Assembly (NCBI GenBank): GCA_027487435.1 | Contig: JAIYDP010000497.1 | Location: 1-64,000 of the forward strand | DNA length: 64,000 nt | Origin: Verrucomicrobiaceae bacterium | GTDB taxonomy: Bacteria > Verrucomicrobiota > Verrucomicrobiia > Verrucomicrobiales > Akkermansiaceae | Reading direction: 5' to 3' | The notes under the pieces: generated by a model | The model's input: only the letters and a program-made list of their open reading frames with translations | Told to the model about the DNA's origin: nothing | Database searches by the model: none | Part shown: piece by piece, positions 17,375 to 26,035 of the stretch | Position numbering within the stretch: the stretch's first letter is position 1 | Layout of the letters: every line of letters begins with the position of its first letter | Program-made: the position numbers and the translations under genes

Positions 17375-17458
17375 ATGGTTGTATTTGATGCCAATCTGCT
17401 GATCTGCGGCTTGAAGCGAGCTTGTATCATTTCTGCCGGATTTCTGAGGCATTTTTGA
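17375..17458 (+). pseudogene. Possible remnant of a PIN-domain toxin
   Basis: A 27-codon frame starts MVVFDANLLICGLKR, very like the first strand of VapC-type PIN nucleases with the first catalytic Asp, and then stops. The frame is open upstream, where an acidic stretch (DTDFEDEWRR) could be the end of an antitoxin. If real, it is a decayed toxin-antitoxin pair beside the nucleotidyltransferase module. The evidence is one short motif. Confidence 0.3.
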
Positions 17459-17793
17459 TCGTATTGGGTAAAGCGAAGATGTTTGCTGGTTTTTGCCCAT
17501 CAGGGGTTGAGGCGTTCCTACAGGACGCAAAAGTACGTGGGGGCGGATACCCAGGATTCAACCCGATATCCTAAGTTGACTGCGGTCACTGCCCGCCATC
17601 ATTTGCTGCGCAAGGCATTTCAGACCTTGGGGTAGCATCTTTGGATGAAGCCCACTGCGTCCATGAAACTCCTTGCACATCAAAGCCTAGCAGCGACTTT
17701 CTGGAGCTCTAGTTCGGATCCCGGGATAAAGAGCCTCAAGGGAAATGCTGGGGGGTGATCGGTAAGGGTGAAGGGGGGCGTGGACCAAGGGGC
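17459..17793. other. Non-coding gap with palindromic units
   Basis: No intact gene is seen between the PIN remnant and the tex stop codon. GCGTTCCTACAGGACGC at 17512-17528 is a palindrome of the same style as GCGTCCCAACGGGACGC at 43708. An inverted, slightly changed copy of the 11613 core lies at 17711-17725 (TTCGGATCCCGGG). Confidence 0.45.
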
Positions 17794-20103
17794 TTATTTC
17801 TTCTTTCCTTGTTGGAGGGCTTGGGAGAACCAGTCGTTGGTGGGGGCGGGGGAGCTAGGGCGGTTGTCGCGGCGGGGGGCATTGTTGCGGTCGCCTTGTG
17901 GACTATTGCCGGGGGCGCTGCGGCGCTCCATGTCGGGCTTGGATTTGAGGCTGAGGGCGATGCGTTTGCGGACCAGATCGACTTCGATGACGGTGGCTTG
18001 GACTTTTTGGCCGACTTTGACGACTTCGGCGGGATCTTTGACGAAGGTATCGCTGAGTTGGCTGATGTGGACGAGACCATCTTGGTGGACGCCTATATCG
18101 ACAAAGGCACCGAAGGCGGTGACGTTGGTGACAATGCCGGGGAGTTTCATGCCAACCTTGAGGTCTTCGGGTTTTTCGACGCCTTCTTGGAAATGGAAGA
18201 TTTCGAATTGTTTGCGGGGGTCGCGTCCGGGTTTGGCGAGTTCTTCGACGATGTCGCGCAGCGTCGGGAGACCGACATCGGCGGTGACGTAGTTGCTAGG
18301 TTTGATCTTGGCGCGAAGCTCAGGATTTTCGAGCAGTTGGTGGACGGTGCAATCGAGGTCGGCGGCCATTTTTTCGACGAGGGGGTAGCGCTCGGGATGA
18401 ACGGCGGAGGAATCGAGCGGATGCGCGGCACCATTGATGCGGAGGAATCCAGCGGCTTGCTCGAAGGCTTTTTCGCCGAGGCGAGGAACGCTTTTTAGGG
18501 CATCGCGCGAGGGGAAGGGACCGTTGGCGTTGCGGTGGGCGACGATATTTTCGGCGAGAGAGCGGTTGAGACCGGAAACGTATTGCAGGAGTTCTTTCGA
18601 GGCTGTGTTGACCTCGACGCCGACGGCGTTTACGGCGCTGATGACGGTGTCATCGAGCGAATCCTTGAGGGCGCGTTGATCGACATCGTGCTGGTACTGG
18701 CCGACTCCGATGGCTTTAGGGTCGATTTTCACCAGTTCGGCGAGGGGATCCATGAGGCGGCGACCGATGCTGATGGCACCGCGGACGGTGAGGTCGAGGT
18801 CAGGGAATTCCTCGCGGGCGACTTCCGAGGCGGAGTAAATCGAGGCGCCGGATTCGTTGACGACGATGATTTGGATGGAGGAAGGGAGATTTAGTTTGCG
18901 GCAAAAGGTTTCGGTCTCGCGTGAGGCGGTGCCGTTGCCGATGGCGATGGCTTCGATTTTGTACTTGGCGATGAGGGCGAGCAGTTCTTTGGCGGCTTCG
19001 TATTGTTGGGCGTTGGAGCCAGCTGTGATGTGAAGGACAGTGTGATGAAGGTGGGTGCCGGTGGCATCGAGGACGACGGTTTTGCAACCGGTGCGGAAGC
19101 CGGGGTCGATAGCGAGGAGGCGTTTTTGACCCAGAGGGGAGGCGAGGAGGAGCTCGCGCAGATTATCGGCGAAGACTTGGATGGCGGTAGCATCGGCGAG
19201 TTTCTTCGAGGCGAGACGCATTTCTGTTTCCATCGATGGCATAAGCAGTCGCTTGCAGGCATCTTCGGTGGCCGTGGACACATGTTGTGCTGCTGCTCCG
19301 CGTCCTGTGACGAAATGGGGTAGGGCGTGAGAGGTGACTCGTTCGAGGGGGATATCGATGCGCATCAGCAGAAAACCGTCTTTTTCGCCACGGCGAATGG
19401 CGAGGAGTCGGTGGGAAGGGATCGAGCGGAGGGGTTCTGACCATTCGAAGTAGTCGCGGAACTTCGCGGCATCAGGCTCGGTCTCCTTGCCATACATGAC
19501 TTTTGAAGAGATGGTAGCTTCGGCTTCGTAGAGTTTTCGGGTTTCGCCACGGAGGGCAGGGTGGTCGGCGACGATCTCCGCAATGATATCGCGGGCGCCA
19601 GCGAGGGCATCGGCGATGGTTTTAACTTCGAGTGCTTCGTTGAGGTATTTTGTCGCCTCGGCATCCATTTCAGCCTCGGTGACGTTTTGGTTTTCCAGGA
19701 GGAAGGTCGAGAGAGGCTCGAGTCCGCGGTCTTTGGCCTTGGTTGCGCGAGTTTGGCGTTTGGGGCGGAAGGGAGCGAAGGTATCCTCAAGGGTGCTCAT
19801 GGTCAGGCAAGCGAGGATTTTCTTTTGGAGTTCGGGGGTAAGGAGGTTGCGTTCTTCCAGGGATTTGAGGATGGCGGCGCGGCGGGCATCGAGTTCGACG
19901 AGACGGATCATGCCGTCGCGGATGGCGGTGATTTGAACTTCATCGAGTTCGCCCGTGGCTTCTTTGCGGTATCGGGCGATGAAAGGAACGGTAGCACCTT
20001 CGGCGATGAGTTTCGCGGTTGCGGCGACGCTGCGGGAGGAAATGCTGGTTTCCTTAGCGATGACGTCGATGTGGTGAGAATGGTCTGGGGTGGGTTGAGA
20101 CAT
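17794..20103 (-). CDS. tex: Tex family RNA-binding transcription accessory protein
   Basis: A 769-residue protein, the usual Tex length, from ATG 20103 (MSQPTPDHSHHID); an ATG 13 codons upstream is possible. Domains in order: the N-terminal Tex helical region (AEGATVPFIARYRKEATGEL), a YqgF/RNase H-like domain (about 325-450, LLAIDPGFRTGCKTVVLD), the helix-hairpin-helix part (about 490-570, NTASKELLQYVSGLNRSLAE) and a C-terminal S1 domain (about 635-705, VGMKLPGIVTNVTAFGAFVD). The end is a basic, Asn/Arg/Pro-rich tail. Tex binds RNA and acts in transcription-linked processes and stress survival. The strong antisense open frames here are codon-bias shadows. Confidence 0.95.
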   Translation of the reverse strand: MSQPTPDHSHHIDVIAKETSISSRSVAATAKLIAEGATVPFIARYRKEATGELDEVQITAIRDGMIRLVELDARRAAILKSLEERNLLTPELQKKILACLTMSTLEDTFAPFRPKRQTRATKAKDRGLEPLSTFLLENQNVTEAEMDAEATKYLNEALEVKTIADALAGARDIIAEIVADHPALRGETRKLYEAEATISSKVMYGKETEPDAAKFRDYFEWSEPLRSIPSHRLLAIRRGEKDGFLLMRIDIPLERVTSHALPHFVTGRGAAAQHVSTATEDACKRLLMPSMETEMRLASKKLADATAIQVFADNLRELLLASPLGQKRLLAIDPGFRTGCKTVVLDATGTHLHHTVLHITAGSNAQQYEAAKELLALIAKYKIEAIAIGNGTASRETETFCRKLNLPSSIQIIVVNESGASIYSASEVAREEFPDLDLTVRGAISIGRRLMDPLAELVKIDPKAIGVGQYQHDVDQRALKDSLDDTVISAVNAVGVEVNTASKELLQYVSGLNRSLAENIVAHRNANGPFPSRDALKSVPRLGEKAFEQAAGFLRINGAAHPLDSSAVHPERYPLVEKMAADLDCTVHQLLENPELRAKIKPSNYVTADVGLPTLRDIVEELAKPGRDPRKQFEIFHFQEGVEKPEDLKVGMKLPGIVTNVTAFGAFVDIGVHQDGLVHISQLSDTFVKDPAEVVKVGQKVQATVIEVDLVRKRIALSLKSKPDMERRSAPGNSPQGDRNNAPRRDNRPSSPAPTNDWFSQALQQGKKK

Positions 20104-20404
20104 GCGGGTGAGGAGTTTTGGTTTTTTGTGGTGGGGAATCAAGTTTTAAGTGGGGGATTTGAAGAGGAGGGGGCGAGGGGGAGTGAGGGAGGGGGAGATT
20201 TGAACCGCAAAGACGCAAAGGGCGCGAAGGTTTGAGGAATTTTACCCTGGAGGGCACGGAGGACACAGAAGGAGTTCTCTGCGGGCATCCATAAATGGAA
20301 ATATAAATGTTCTCGAAGAATAGCAGATTTTATTGATTTCTCAATTGATGGAGAAATGAATCAACGTCTTCAGTGGGAAATTTATGGGAGTTTTTTGGTG
20401 GTTC
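20104..20404. other. Intergenic DNA with dispersed-repeat phrases
   Basis: No gene is seen. It holds AACCGCAAAGACGCAAAG directly followed by a GCGCGAAGG-type segment (about 20202-20230), and GGAGGGCACGGAGGACACAG (about 20249-20268). Both phrases belong to widely dispersed intergenic sequence families in many bacterial phyla. The rest is low-complexity purine-rich sequence upstream of the minisatellite. Confidence 0.4.
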
Positions 20405-20677
20405 ATCGGTACGGGTGATGAGATCATAGGTACGGGTGGAGCGTCCATCGGTACGGGTGGAGCGTTCATCGGTACGGGTGGAGCGTTCATCGGTACGTGT
20501 GGAGTGTTCATCGGTACGGGTGGAGTGTTCATCGGTACGGGTGAAGGGTTCATCGGTACGGGTGAAGGGTCAATCGGTACGGGTGGAGGGTCAATCGGTA
20601 CGGGTGAAGGGTCAATCGGTACGGGTGGAGAGTCAATCGGTACGGGTGAAGGGTCAATCAGTAAGGGTGAACGTGGG
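20405..20677. repeat. 21-bp minisatellite, 13 units
   Basis: Thirteen tandem units of exactly 21 bp with the core ATCGGTACGGGTG followed by eight more variable bases. Because 21 is a multiple of three, each strand stays open and would encode seven-residue repeats (FIGTGGA-like on plus, PVPMNAP-like on minus). Units change gradually: GTTC-type endings on the left and GGTCA-type on the right, and the outermost units are the most diverged, as expected for arrays that expand from the middle. No start or ribosome-binding site supports translation. The array sits between tex and uvrA. Confidence 0.9.
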
Positions 20678-20822
20678 GGTGAGGGCAATTTTTCGCCTGG
20701 TATTTAGTATGGGAGCGGGGAGTGGGGGAGGTTTTTAACGACGGATTTGACGGATTTTTTTTGAGGGGTGGCGTAATCAGTTGTTTTTGGTGGAAGGGTG
20801 GGATTTGATTGGGGGTGTGGAG

Positions 20823-23603
20823 ATGATTCGGATTAAAGGTGCTCGGCAGCATAATTTGCGGAATGTTTCGGTGGACATTCCGAAGGGGCAATTGGTGGTG
20901 ATTACGGGGCCGAGCGGTTGCGGGAAGTCGTCGTTGGCGTTTCATACGTTGTTTGCGGAGGGGCAGCGGAGGTATGTGGAATCGCTGTCGATGTATGCGC
21001 GGCAGTTTTTGGATCAACTGGAGAAGCCGGATGTGGATGGGATCGAGGGGCTATGTCCGGCGATTGCGATTGAGCAACGAGGTGGGGTATTGCATCCGCG
21101 CTCGACGGTGGCGACGGTGACGGAGATTTCTGAGTTGTTGCGGGTGTTGTGGGCGGCGCTGGGAATACCACATGATCCGGTGACGGGGGAGCGACTTAAG
21201 AAGATGGATGCGGCGGAGATTGTCGCAAGTTTGTTGGAGAGGCCAGAGGGAACGAAGTTGGTGTTACTAGCACCGGTGGAGAAGGGGGAGTTAGCGGATG
21301 TCGGCGCGCTATTTACGAACCTGCGGAGGCAGGGGTATGTGCGGGTACGGGTGGATGGGGAAATCGTTGATCTGGAAGAAGCTATGGGGGTAGAAATACC
21401 GCGCAGCGTGGAGATTGTGGTGGATCGGTTGGTGGTGCGTGAGGGCGTGGCATCGCGTTTGGCGGATAGTATGGATGGTTGCTTACGTCTGTGTGGGAGT
21501 GAGTCGCGGGTGTTGGTCATGGAGCCGGGTGGTGAGGTGTGGGAGGAGGTTTCGTTTCAGACGAGTTATCGCAATGCGGCGACGGGGTATGTGTTGGCGG
21601 AATTGAGCCCGAAGCATTTTTCGTATAATTCGCATTTGGGAGCGTGTGAGGCCTGTGAGGGTCTGGGGACGGAGATGTATTGCGATGAGAATTTGCTGGT
21701 GGGTGATGGTAAGAAATCGCTAGCGGAGGGTGGGATATCGGGCTGGTGGAAACCCGCTGGGCCGCGATTTTTGCAGTTGCAGCGTGAGGGAAAATGGGTG
21801 GCTGCTAAAATGGGGGTGGAGTGGGATGTTTCTTGGGATGAATGGAGTGAGGAGGCGCGGAGCGTGATCTTGCATGGGGGAGTGGTGGAGGGGAAAAAGA
21901 TTGAGGGTTTGTGTGGTGAGGCGGAACGCAAGGTGCGCGAAGTAAAGAGTGAGGCAGCGCGGCGGCGACTGATGCGGGTGATGGCACATCGTCCGTGTCG
22001 GGTGTGCGGAGGTGCGAGATTGAAGGCATCGATCCGAGCGGTGAAGGTGGAGGCGGAAGAGGGATGGTTGGGGATTCAGGAATTTAGTGCATTGCCAGTG
22101 GAACAGGCGTTGGTGTGGATGAGGGCGGTGAATGTTTCGCTGGAGAAGGGTGAGGTGTTGCGTGGAGTGGTGGATGATTTGTGCAAGAGGCTGGAGTTTT
22201 TGTGCGATGTGGGTTTGGGGTATTTGGCGTTGGATCGGGCGAGCGGTACGCTTTCTGGCGGGGAGGCACAGAGGATTCGGCTCGCATCGCAGCTGGGCTG
22301 TGGCTTGTCGGGGGTGTTGTATGTGTTAGATGAACCGAGCATCGGGCTGCATGCGGTGGATACGGAATGTTTGATCCGAGCGCTGCATCGATTGCGTGAT
22401 ATGGGGAATACGGTGCTGGTGGTGGAGCATGATGAGGCGATCATCCGTGCAGCGGATTGGTTGATCGAGATGGGGCCGGGTGCGGGGAGTGCGGGAGGTT
22501 TGGTGCTAGGGAGTGGGTCATGGGCAGATCTAGGGGATTTGCCGACGGTGGCGTGGTTGCGAGCGAAGCGGACTTGGCCAGCGGTGATGCATGTTCCAGC
22601 GGGGCATCCGCATCTCACGGTGCGCGGGGTGAGCGAGAGGAATTTGCGGGAGGTGGATGTGGCGATTCCTTTGGGACGTATGGTGGCATTGACAGGGCCG
22701 AGTGGGAGTGGGAAATCGACCTTAGCGGAAGACGTAATCGGGCGAGCCTTGGCGAGGCATTTACGTCAAGGTGGAGATGCTCCGGGGGTATATCGGGAAC
22801 TGGAAGGGGCGGAACGTTTAGGGAAGTTCGTATGTGTGGATCAAAGTGCCATCGGGCGAAGTCCTCGCTCGAATCCAGCAACTTTTACGGGGATGTTCGA
22901 TGTGATTCGTGACATGTTCGCGCAACTACCAGTATCTCGCCAACGAGGGTATGGGCAGGGGCGTTTCAGCTTTAATACCAGAGGCGGCAGGTGTGAGCGG
23001 TGTGAAGGTGCGGGGAGAGTGAAGATTGAGATGCATTTTTTGCCAGATGCTTGGGTGACTTGCTCTGCTTGTCATGGGAAGCGATTCAATCGCGAGACCT
23101 TGGAGATTTGTTTCAAAGGGCATAGCATCGCGGATGTATTAGAATTGACGATTGAGGACGCGTGTCGGGTTTTTGCGAATGTGCCGAAAATCATGCATCT
23201 GTTGGCGGTTCTCATGGAGTTAGGTTTGGGATACATGAAGTTAGGGCAAGCGGCAAATACGCTTTCTGGTGGAGAGTCACAACGACTGAAGCTCGCGGTG
23301 GAGATAGCTCGACCGACGAAAGGCCATGTGTTTTATTTATTCGATGAGCCGACGACCGGATTGCATTTTGGCGATGTGCAACGCTTGGTTTCGGCTTTGC
23401 GGCGTTTGCGCGATGCGGGAAATACGGTATTTATCGTAGAGCATCAGCTTGACGTGATCACCGCATGCGATTGGGTTATCGAGCTTGGACCTGGTGGTGG
23501 CACTCATGGGGGGCTGGTTTTAGCTCAAGGATCTCCCGAAGTTGTGGGCGGGACTGATACCGCGACGGGTAGGGCCTTGCGTGATTGGCAAAAAGGTATC
23601 TGA
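20823..23603 (+). CDS. uvrA: UvrA excinuclease ATPase subunit
   Basis: A 926-residue ABC-type ATPase of nucleotide excision repair. The start at ATG 20823 follows a GGTGTGGAG ribosome-binding stretch. ATP-binding half 1 has Walker A GPSGCGKSS (about 33-41) and signature LSGGEAQRIRLASQLG. Half 2 has Walker A GPSGSGKST (about 625) and LSGGESQRLKLAVEIARP. The C-terminal zinc finger is CERC-x19-CSAC; N-terminal zinc cysteines CEAC and CRVC are also present. It recognises DNA damage with UvrB. Length and order are canonical, but the sequence is somewhat divergent, so it could be a second UvrA-like paralogue; no other uvr gene is in the window. Confidence 0.9.
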   Translation: MIRIKGARQHNLRNVSVDIPKGQLVVITGPSGCGKSSLAFHTLFAEGQRRYVESLSMYARQFLDQLEKPDVDGIEGLCPAIAIEQRGGVLHPRSTVATVTEISELLRVLWAALGIPHDPVTGERLKKMDAAEIVASLLERPEGTKLVLLAPVEKGELADVGALFTNLRRQGYVRVRVDGEIVDLEEAMGVEIPRSVEIVVDRLVVREGVASRLADSMDGCLRLCGSESRVLVMEPGGEVWEEVSFQTSYRNAATGYVLAELSPKHFSYNSHLGACEACEGLGTEMYCDENLLVGDGKKSLAEGGISGWWKPAGPRFLQLQREGKWVAAKMGVEWDVSWDEWSEEARSVILHGGVVEGKKIEGLCGEAERKVREVKSEAARRRLMRVMAHRPCRVCGGARLKASIRAVKVEAEEGWLGIQEFSALPVEQALVWMRAVNVSLEKGEVLRGVVDDLCKRLEFLCDVGLGYLALDRASGTLSGGEAQRIRLASQLGCGLSGVLYVLDEPSIGLHAVDTECLIRALHRLRDMGNTVLVVEHDEAIIRAADWLIEMGPGAGSAGGLVLGSGSWADLGDLPTVAWLRAKRTWPAVMHVPAGHPHLTVRGVSERNLREVDVAIPLGRMVALTGPSGSGKSTLAEDVIGRALARHLRQGGDAPGVYRELEGAERLGKFVCVDQSAIGRSPRSNPATFTGMFDVIRDMFAQLPVSRQRGYGQGRFSFNTRGGRCERCEGAGRVKIEMHFLPDAWVTCSACHGKRFNRETLEICFKGHSIADVLELTIEDACRVFANVPKIMHLLAVLMELGLGYMKLGQAANTLSGGESQRLKLAVEIARPTKGHVFYLFDEPTTGLHFGDVQRLVSALRRLRDAGNTVFIVEHQLDVITACDWVIELGPGGGTHGGLVLAQGSPEVVGGTDTATGRALRDWQKGI

Positions 23604-23665
23604 TGAAAATCAGACAAAAAGGCGAGGGGATATCGTTTCTTTATTGAAATGTTTCAACTTCGATT

Positions 23666-24244
23666 ATGATTGCAGGACACGCAGCAAAAACATTATCTCC
23701 GTCAGCGAATGCATGGCGTGAATGGCTCGCCGAAAATGGGCCGCGCTTGCTCTTGTTTGCAAAAAACCAAACACGCTCGGCTGCTGATGCGGAAGATGTT
23801 TTGCAAGACGCCTTGGTGAAGTTGGTCGAAAAGCTCAACGACGGCACCTTTGATGGTGGTCAGGAAATGTGGATGGCATATCTTTACACTTCGATACGAC
23901 GTTTATCGATCGATATGGGACGCAAGGATGATCGTCGCCGCAGACGAGAAGATTTTGTCGCTGATGAAGCTGAAGCAGAGTCGGCGCTGGCCTTTGATCC
24001 GTGGTTTGATTCGGATGCTTCTCACGAAGAGCGTCGCGTGCAGCTCGAAAGAGGTATGAAAGAGCTGCCGAAAAAATTTTCTGAGGTAATTGTATTAAAA
24101 ATATGGGGAGAGAAAACGTTTGCGGAGATCGCAGATATGCTGGAAATCTCCCAAAATACCGTCGCTTCACGTTATCGTTATGGAGTGGAGATTTTACGTC
24201 GCAAACTCATCGAAAACAAGTGCAAAGGCGATCTCGCACTTTAA
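23666..24244 (+). CDS. RNA polymerase sigma factor, ECF-like
   Basis: A 192-residue sigma-70 family factor. Region 2 spans about 30-90 (RSAADAEDVLQDALVKLVEK, then YLYTSIRRLSIDMGRK with DDRRRRRED). After an acidic linker, region 4 spans about 130-185: LPKKFSEVIVLKIWGEKTFA, EIADMLEISQNTVASRYRYG. The following gene encodes a membrane-anchored protein and starts 20 bases downstream, as for sigma/anti-sigma pairs. A TTGAAATGTTTCAA palindrome lies just upstream (23644-23657) and could be a control site. The regulon is unknown; the PDZ protein downstream is a likely member. Confidence 0.85.
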   Translation: MIAGHAAKTLSPSANAWREWLAENGPRLLLFAKNQTRSAADAEDVLQDALVKLVEKLNDGTFDGGQEMWMAYLYTSIRRLSIDMGRKDDRRRRREDFVADEAEAESALAFDPWFDSDASHEERRVQLERGMKELPKKFSEVIVLKIWGEKTFAEIADMLEISQNTVASRYRYGVEILRRKLIENKCKGDLAL

Positions 24245-24264
24245 CCCCCAACCCCCAAAAAAAT

Positions 24265-24894
24265 ATGGAGATGACTAGAAATGAAGTAGAAGAAATGTTG
24301 CTTGCCTTGCGGCCCACAGCATTGCGCGAGGATATGACGGAGCGAATGGAGTTTGCTCTTGGGATTCATGATTCACTCGAGGAATCAAAACGAGCCAGCG
24401 ATGGAGTCTTTCAGTCGATTCAGCCCGTGGTTTTGAATCCCGAATTTCAGTCGCGTTTGCTTGAGATCGTCGCCCGTGTGCCGTTTCGTCTCAATGAAAA
24501 AGTCGTCATGTTTCCTGCCGGAGCTCAGACGCGTCCCGATCTGCGTAAGCCCCATCGAGCTTGGCTCGCTGCTGCCGCATGCGCTACCATTGGCGGCTTG
24601 GCGGCTTTATTTATACCCAACCAACCAGAAAGAGCCCAAAACATTGCTGCCGTTTTACCGGTGCAAGACTATCCTAAAAATGTTAGATCAGGCAATATCG
24701 CCACGACAAGTTTTGGCAGCGAACTTGAGGTGGCAGAAGACCAGGGAGTGATTTGGACGAAAGATCGTCAGCCCATGCGAGTGCTACGGATTGAATTCCA
24801 AGATCGAGTCCTAGTTCGCGACGAACATGGTGTTGAAAGAATGCTAAATCTTCCCCGTGAAGAAGTCATTTTGATTCCTGAAAAACTCGATTAA
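24265..24894 (+). CDS. Probable anti-sigma factor, single membrane span
   Basis: A 209-residue protein: a cytoplasmic acidic helical N-terminal part (MEMTRNEVEEMLLALRP), one membrane span at about 95-113 (AWLAAAACATIGGLAALFI), and a periplasmic part with a small beta domain (VLRIEFQDRVLVRDEHGVER). No HxxxCxxC zinc motif is seen, so it is not a ZAS-type anti-sigma. The call rests on topology and position directly after the sigma gene. A second ATG two codons downstream (24271) is equally possible as the start. Confidence 0.6.
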   Translation: MEMTRNEVEEMLLALRPTALREDMTERMEFALGIHDSLEESKRASDGVFQSIQPVVLNPEFQSRLLEIVARVPFRLNEKVVMFPAGAQTRPDLRKPHRAWLAAAACATIGGLAALFIPNQPERAQNIAAVLPVQDYPKNVRSGNIATTSFGSELEVAEDQGVIWTKDRQPMRVLRIEFQDRVLVRDEHGVERMLNLPREEVILIPEKLD

Positions 24895-24922
24895 TTCTTT
24901 GATAATTGTAATGCTATTCAAG

Positions 24923-25966
24923 ATGAAACCAATCCAACATACATTTCTCTATTTATGCGCTCTTTCCTTGCCTTTGATTGCAATTGAGCCTCCGAATAAA
25001 AAAATGCCTGTTCCTCCGAAAGAGGTTGAGCCAATGGAAGCGCCCAGCATCAATCAGGCAGCAAGCCCTGAAGCTGCTCCTATGCGCAAAATGCAAGATG
25101 CAGGTTCCCCAAAGGCTTTGGTAGGCCATCCCTACGTGGGCATTAAGTTGTCCCCCGTTCCAGAAGAGCTGTCGAGTCATCTAGGACTCGAAAAATTGAA
25201 CGGTGCACTTGTGCGTTTGGTTGCTCCTGACTCTCCTGCCAAGGAAGCGGGTCTGCAGGAGTTTGATATCATTCAGTCCATCGATGGCGCAAATATCCGT
25301 GGCCATGATTGCATGTGTGAGATTTTGAAAAAAAAGAAATTAGGCGATAAGCTGTATTTTTCGATTTTGCGTCGTGGGCAAAACATGAACCTTTTCGTTA
25401 CGCTTGGATCGCGACCTGAAAAATTAGCTGCTCAAGAAAATCCCGCAGACTGTGAAGAGGATCCCGCTGAAAAGCTCTTCGACAATGTGCCGGAGCGCTA
25501 CGCACCAGGCATCCGCAAATTATTGGAGCAAAATTCTCGTGCGATGGGTGGTCTCGGCGGAAGTTCGGCTTTAGATCCAAGTAATGATGACGACATGCTG
25601 GATCTCAAAAAACGCACAGAACGAGTGATGGCAGAAATGCTGCGCATGCAGAAACGATTTGGAGCATTGGATCAGAATCAAAGTTTGCTGCAAATGTTGC
25701 CGCAAGGTGGAGTCAACATGCAGATGGCGATGAAGAGCAGAATCAGCGTGATGGATGCCAATGGTCGAATTGAGATCAATCGTCACGGAGATAAATCTGA
25801 AGCAAGTGTCTATGATTCCGAGGGTAATCTGGAGTGGTCAGGCCCTTTCGCTAACGACGAGGATAAAAAATCCATACCTCCCAAGGTGCTTGATCGCTTA
25901 AATCAACTAAACCTTCAGGTTGATGGCGCAAGTCGGTTGGAAATGAAATGGAAATCCGACGAGTGA
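24923..25966 (+). CDS. Exported PDZ-domain protein
   Basis: A 347-residue protein with signal peptide MKPIQHTFLYLCALSLPLIA (an ATG at 24911 adds four residues). After a Pro/Glu-rich linker, a PDZ domain lies at about 65-155: YVGIKLSPVPEELSSHLGLE, GALVRLVAPDSPAKEAGLQE, FDIIQSIDGANI. No protease domain accompanies it. The C-terminal part contains Met-rich helices (RVMAEMLRMQKRFG, LLQMLPQGGVNMQMAM) and a short beta domain with MDANGRIEINRHGDKSEASV. It may sense or scaffold envelope proteins for the sigma/anti-sigma pair, whose genes lie 28 and about 680 bases upstream. Confidence 0.7.
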   Translation: MKPIQHTFLYLCALSLPLIAIEPPNKKMPVPPKEVEPMEAPSINQAASPEAAPMRKMQDAGSPKALVGHPYVGIKLSPVPEELSSHLGLEKLNGALVRLVAPDSPAKEAGLQEFDIIQSIDGANIRGHDCMCEILKKKKLGDKLYFSILRRGQNMNLFVTLGSRPEKLAAQENPADCEEDPAEKLFDNVPERYAPGIRKLLEQNSRAMGGLGGSSALDPSNDDDMLDLKKRTERVMAEMLRMQKRFGALDQNQSLLQMLPQGGVNMQMAMKSRISVMDANGRIEINRHGDKSEASVYDSEGNLEWSGPFANDEDKKSIPPKVLDRLNQLNLQVDGASRLEMKWKSDE

Positions 25967-26035
25967 TAATGTCGATCGATGATTGTCACAATTTTCTCAT
26001 TGGCTGAAACGCACAATTGGATTACATCCCTGCGC

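Noticed and set aside
17755..18894. Long plus-strand open frames opposite tex
   Set aside because: Asp/Gly/Phe-rich translations are the mirror of Tex codons; Tex has full-length family support.
20341..20707. Open frames on both strands across the 21-bp array, giving seven-residue repeat proteins
   Set aside because: They are open only because the period is a multiple of three; neither has a plausible ribosome-binding site, signal peptide or non-repeat domain.
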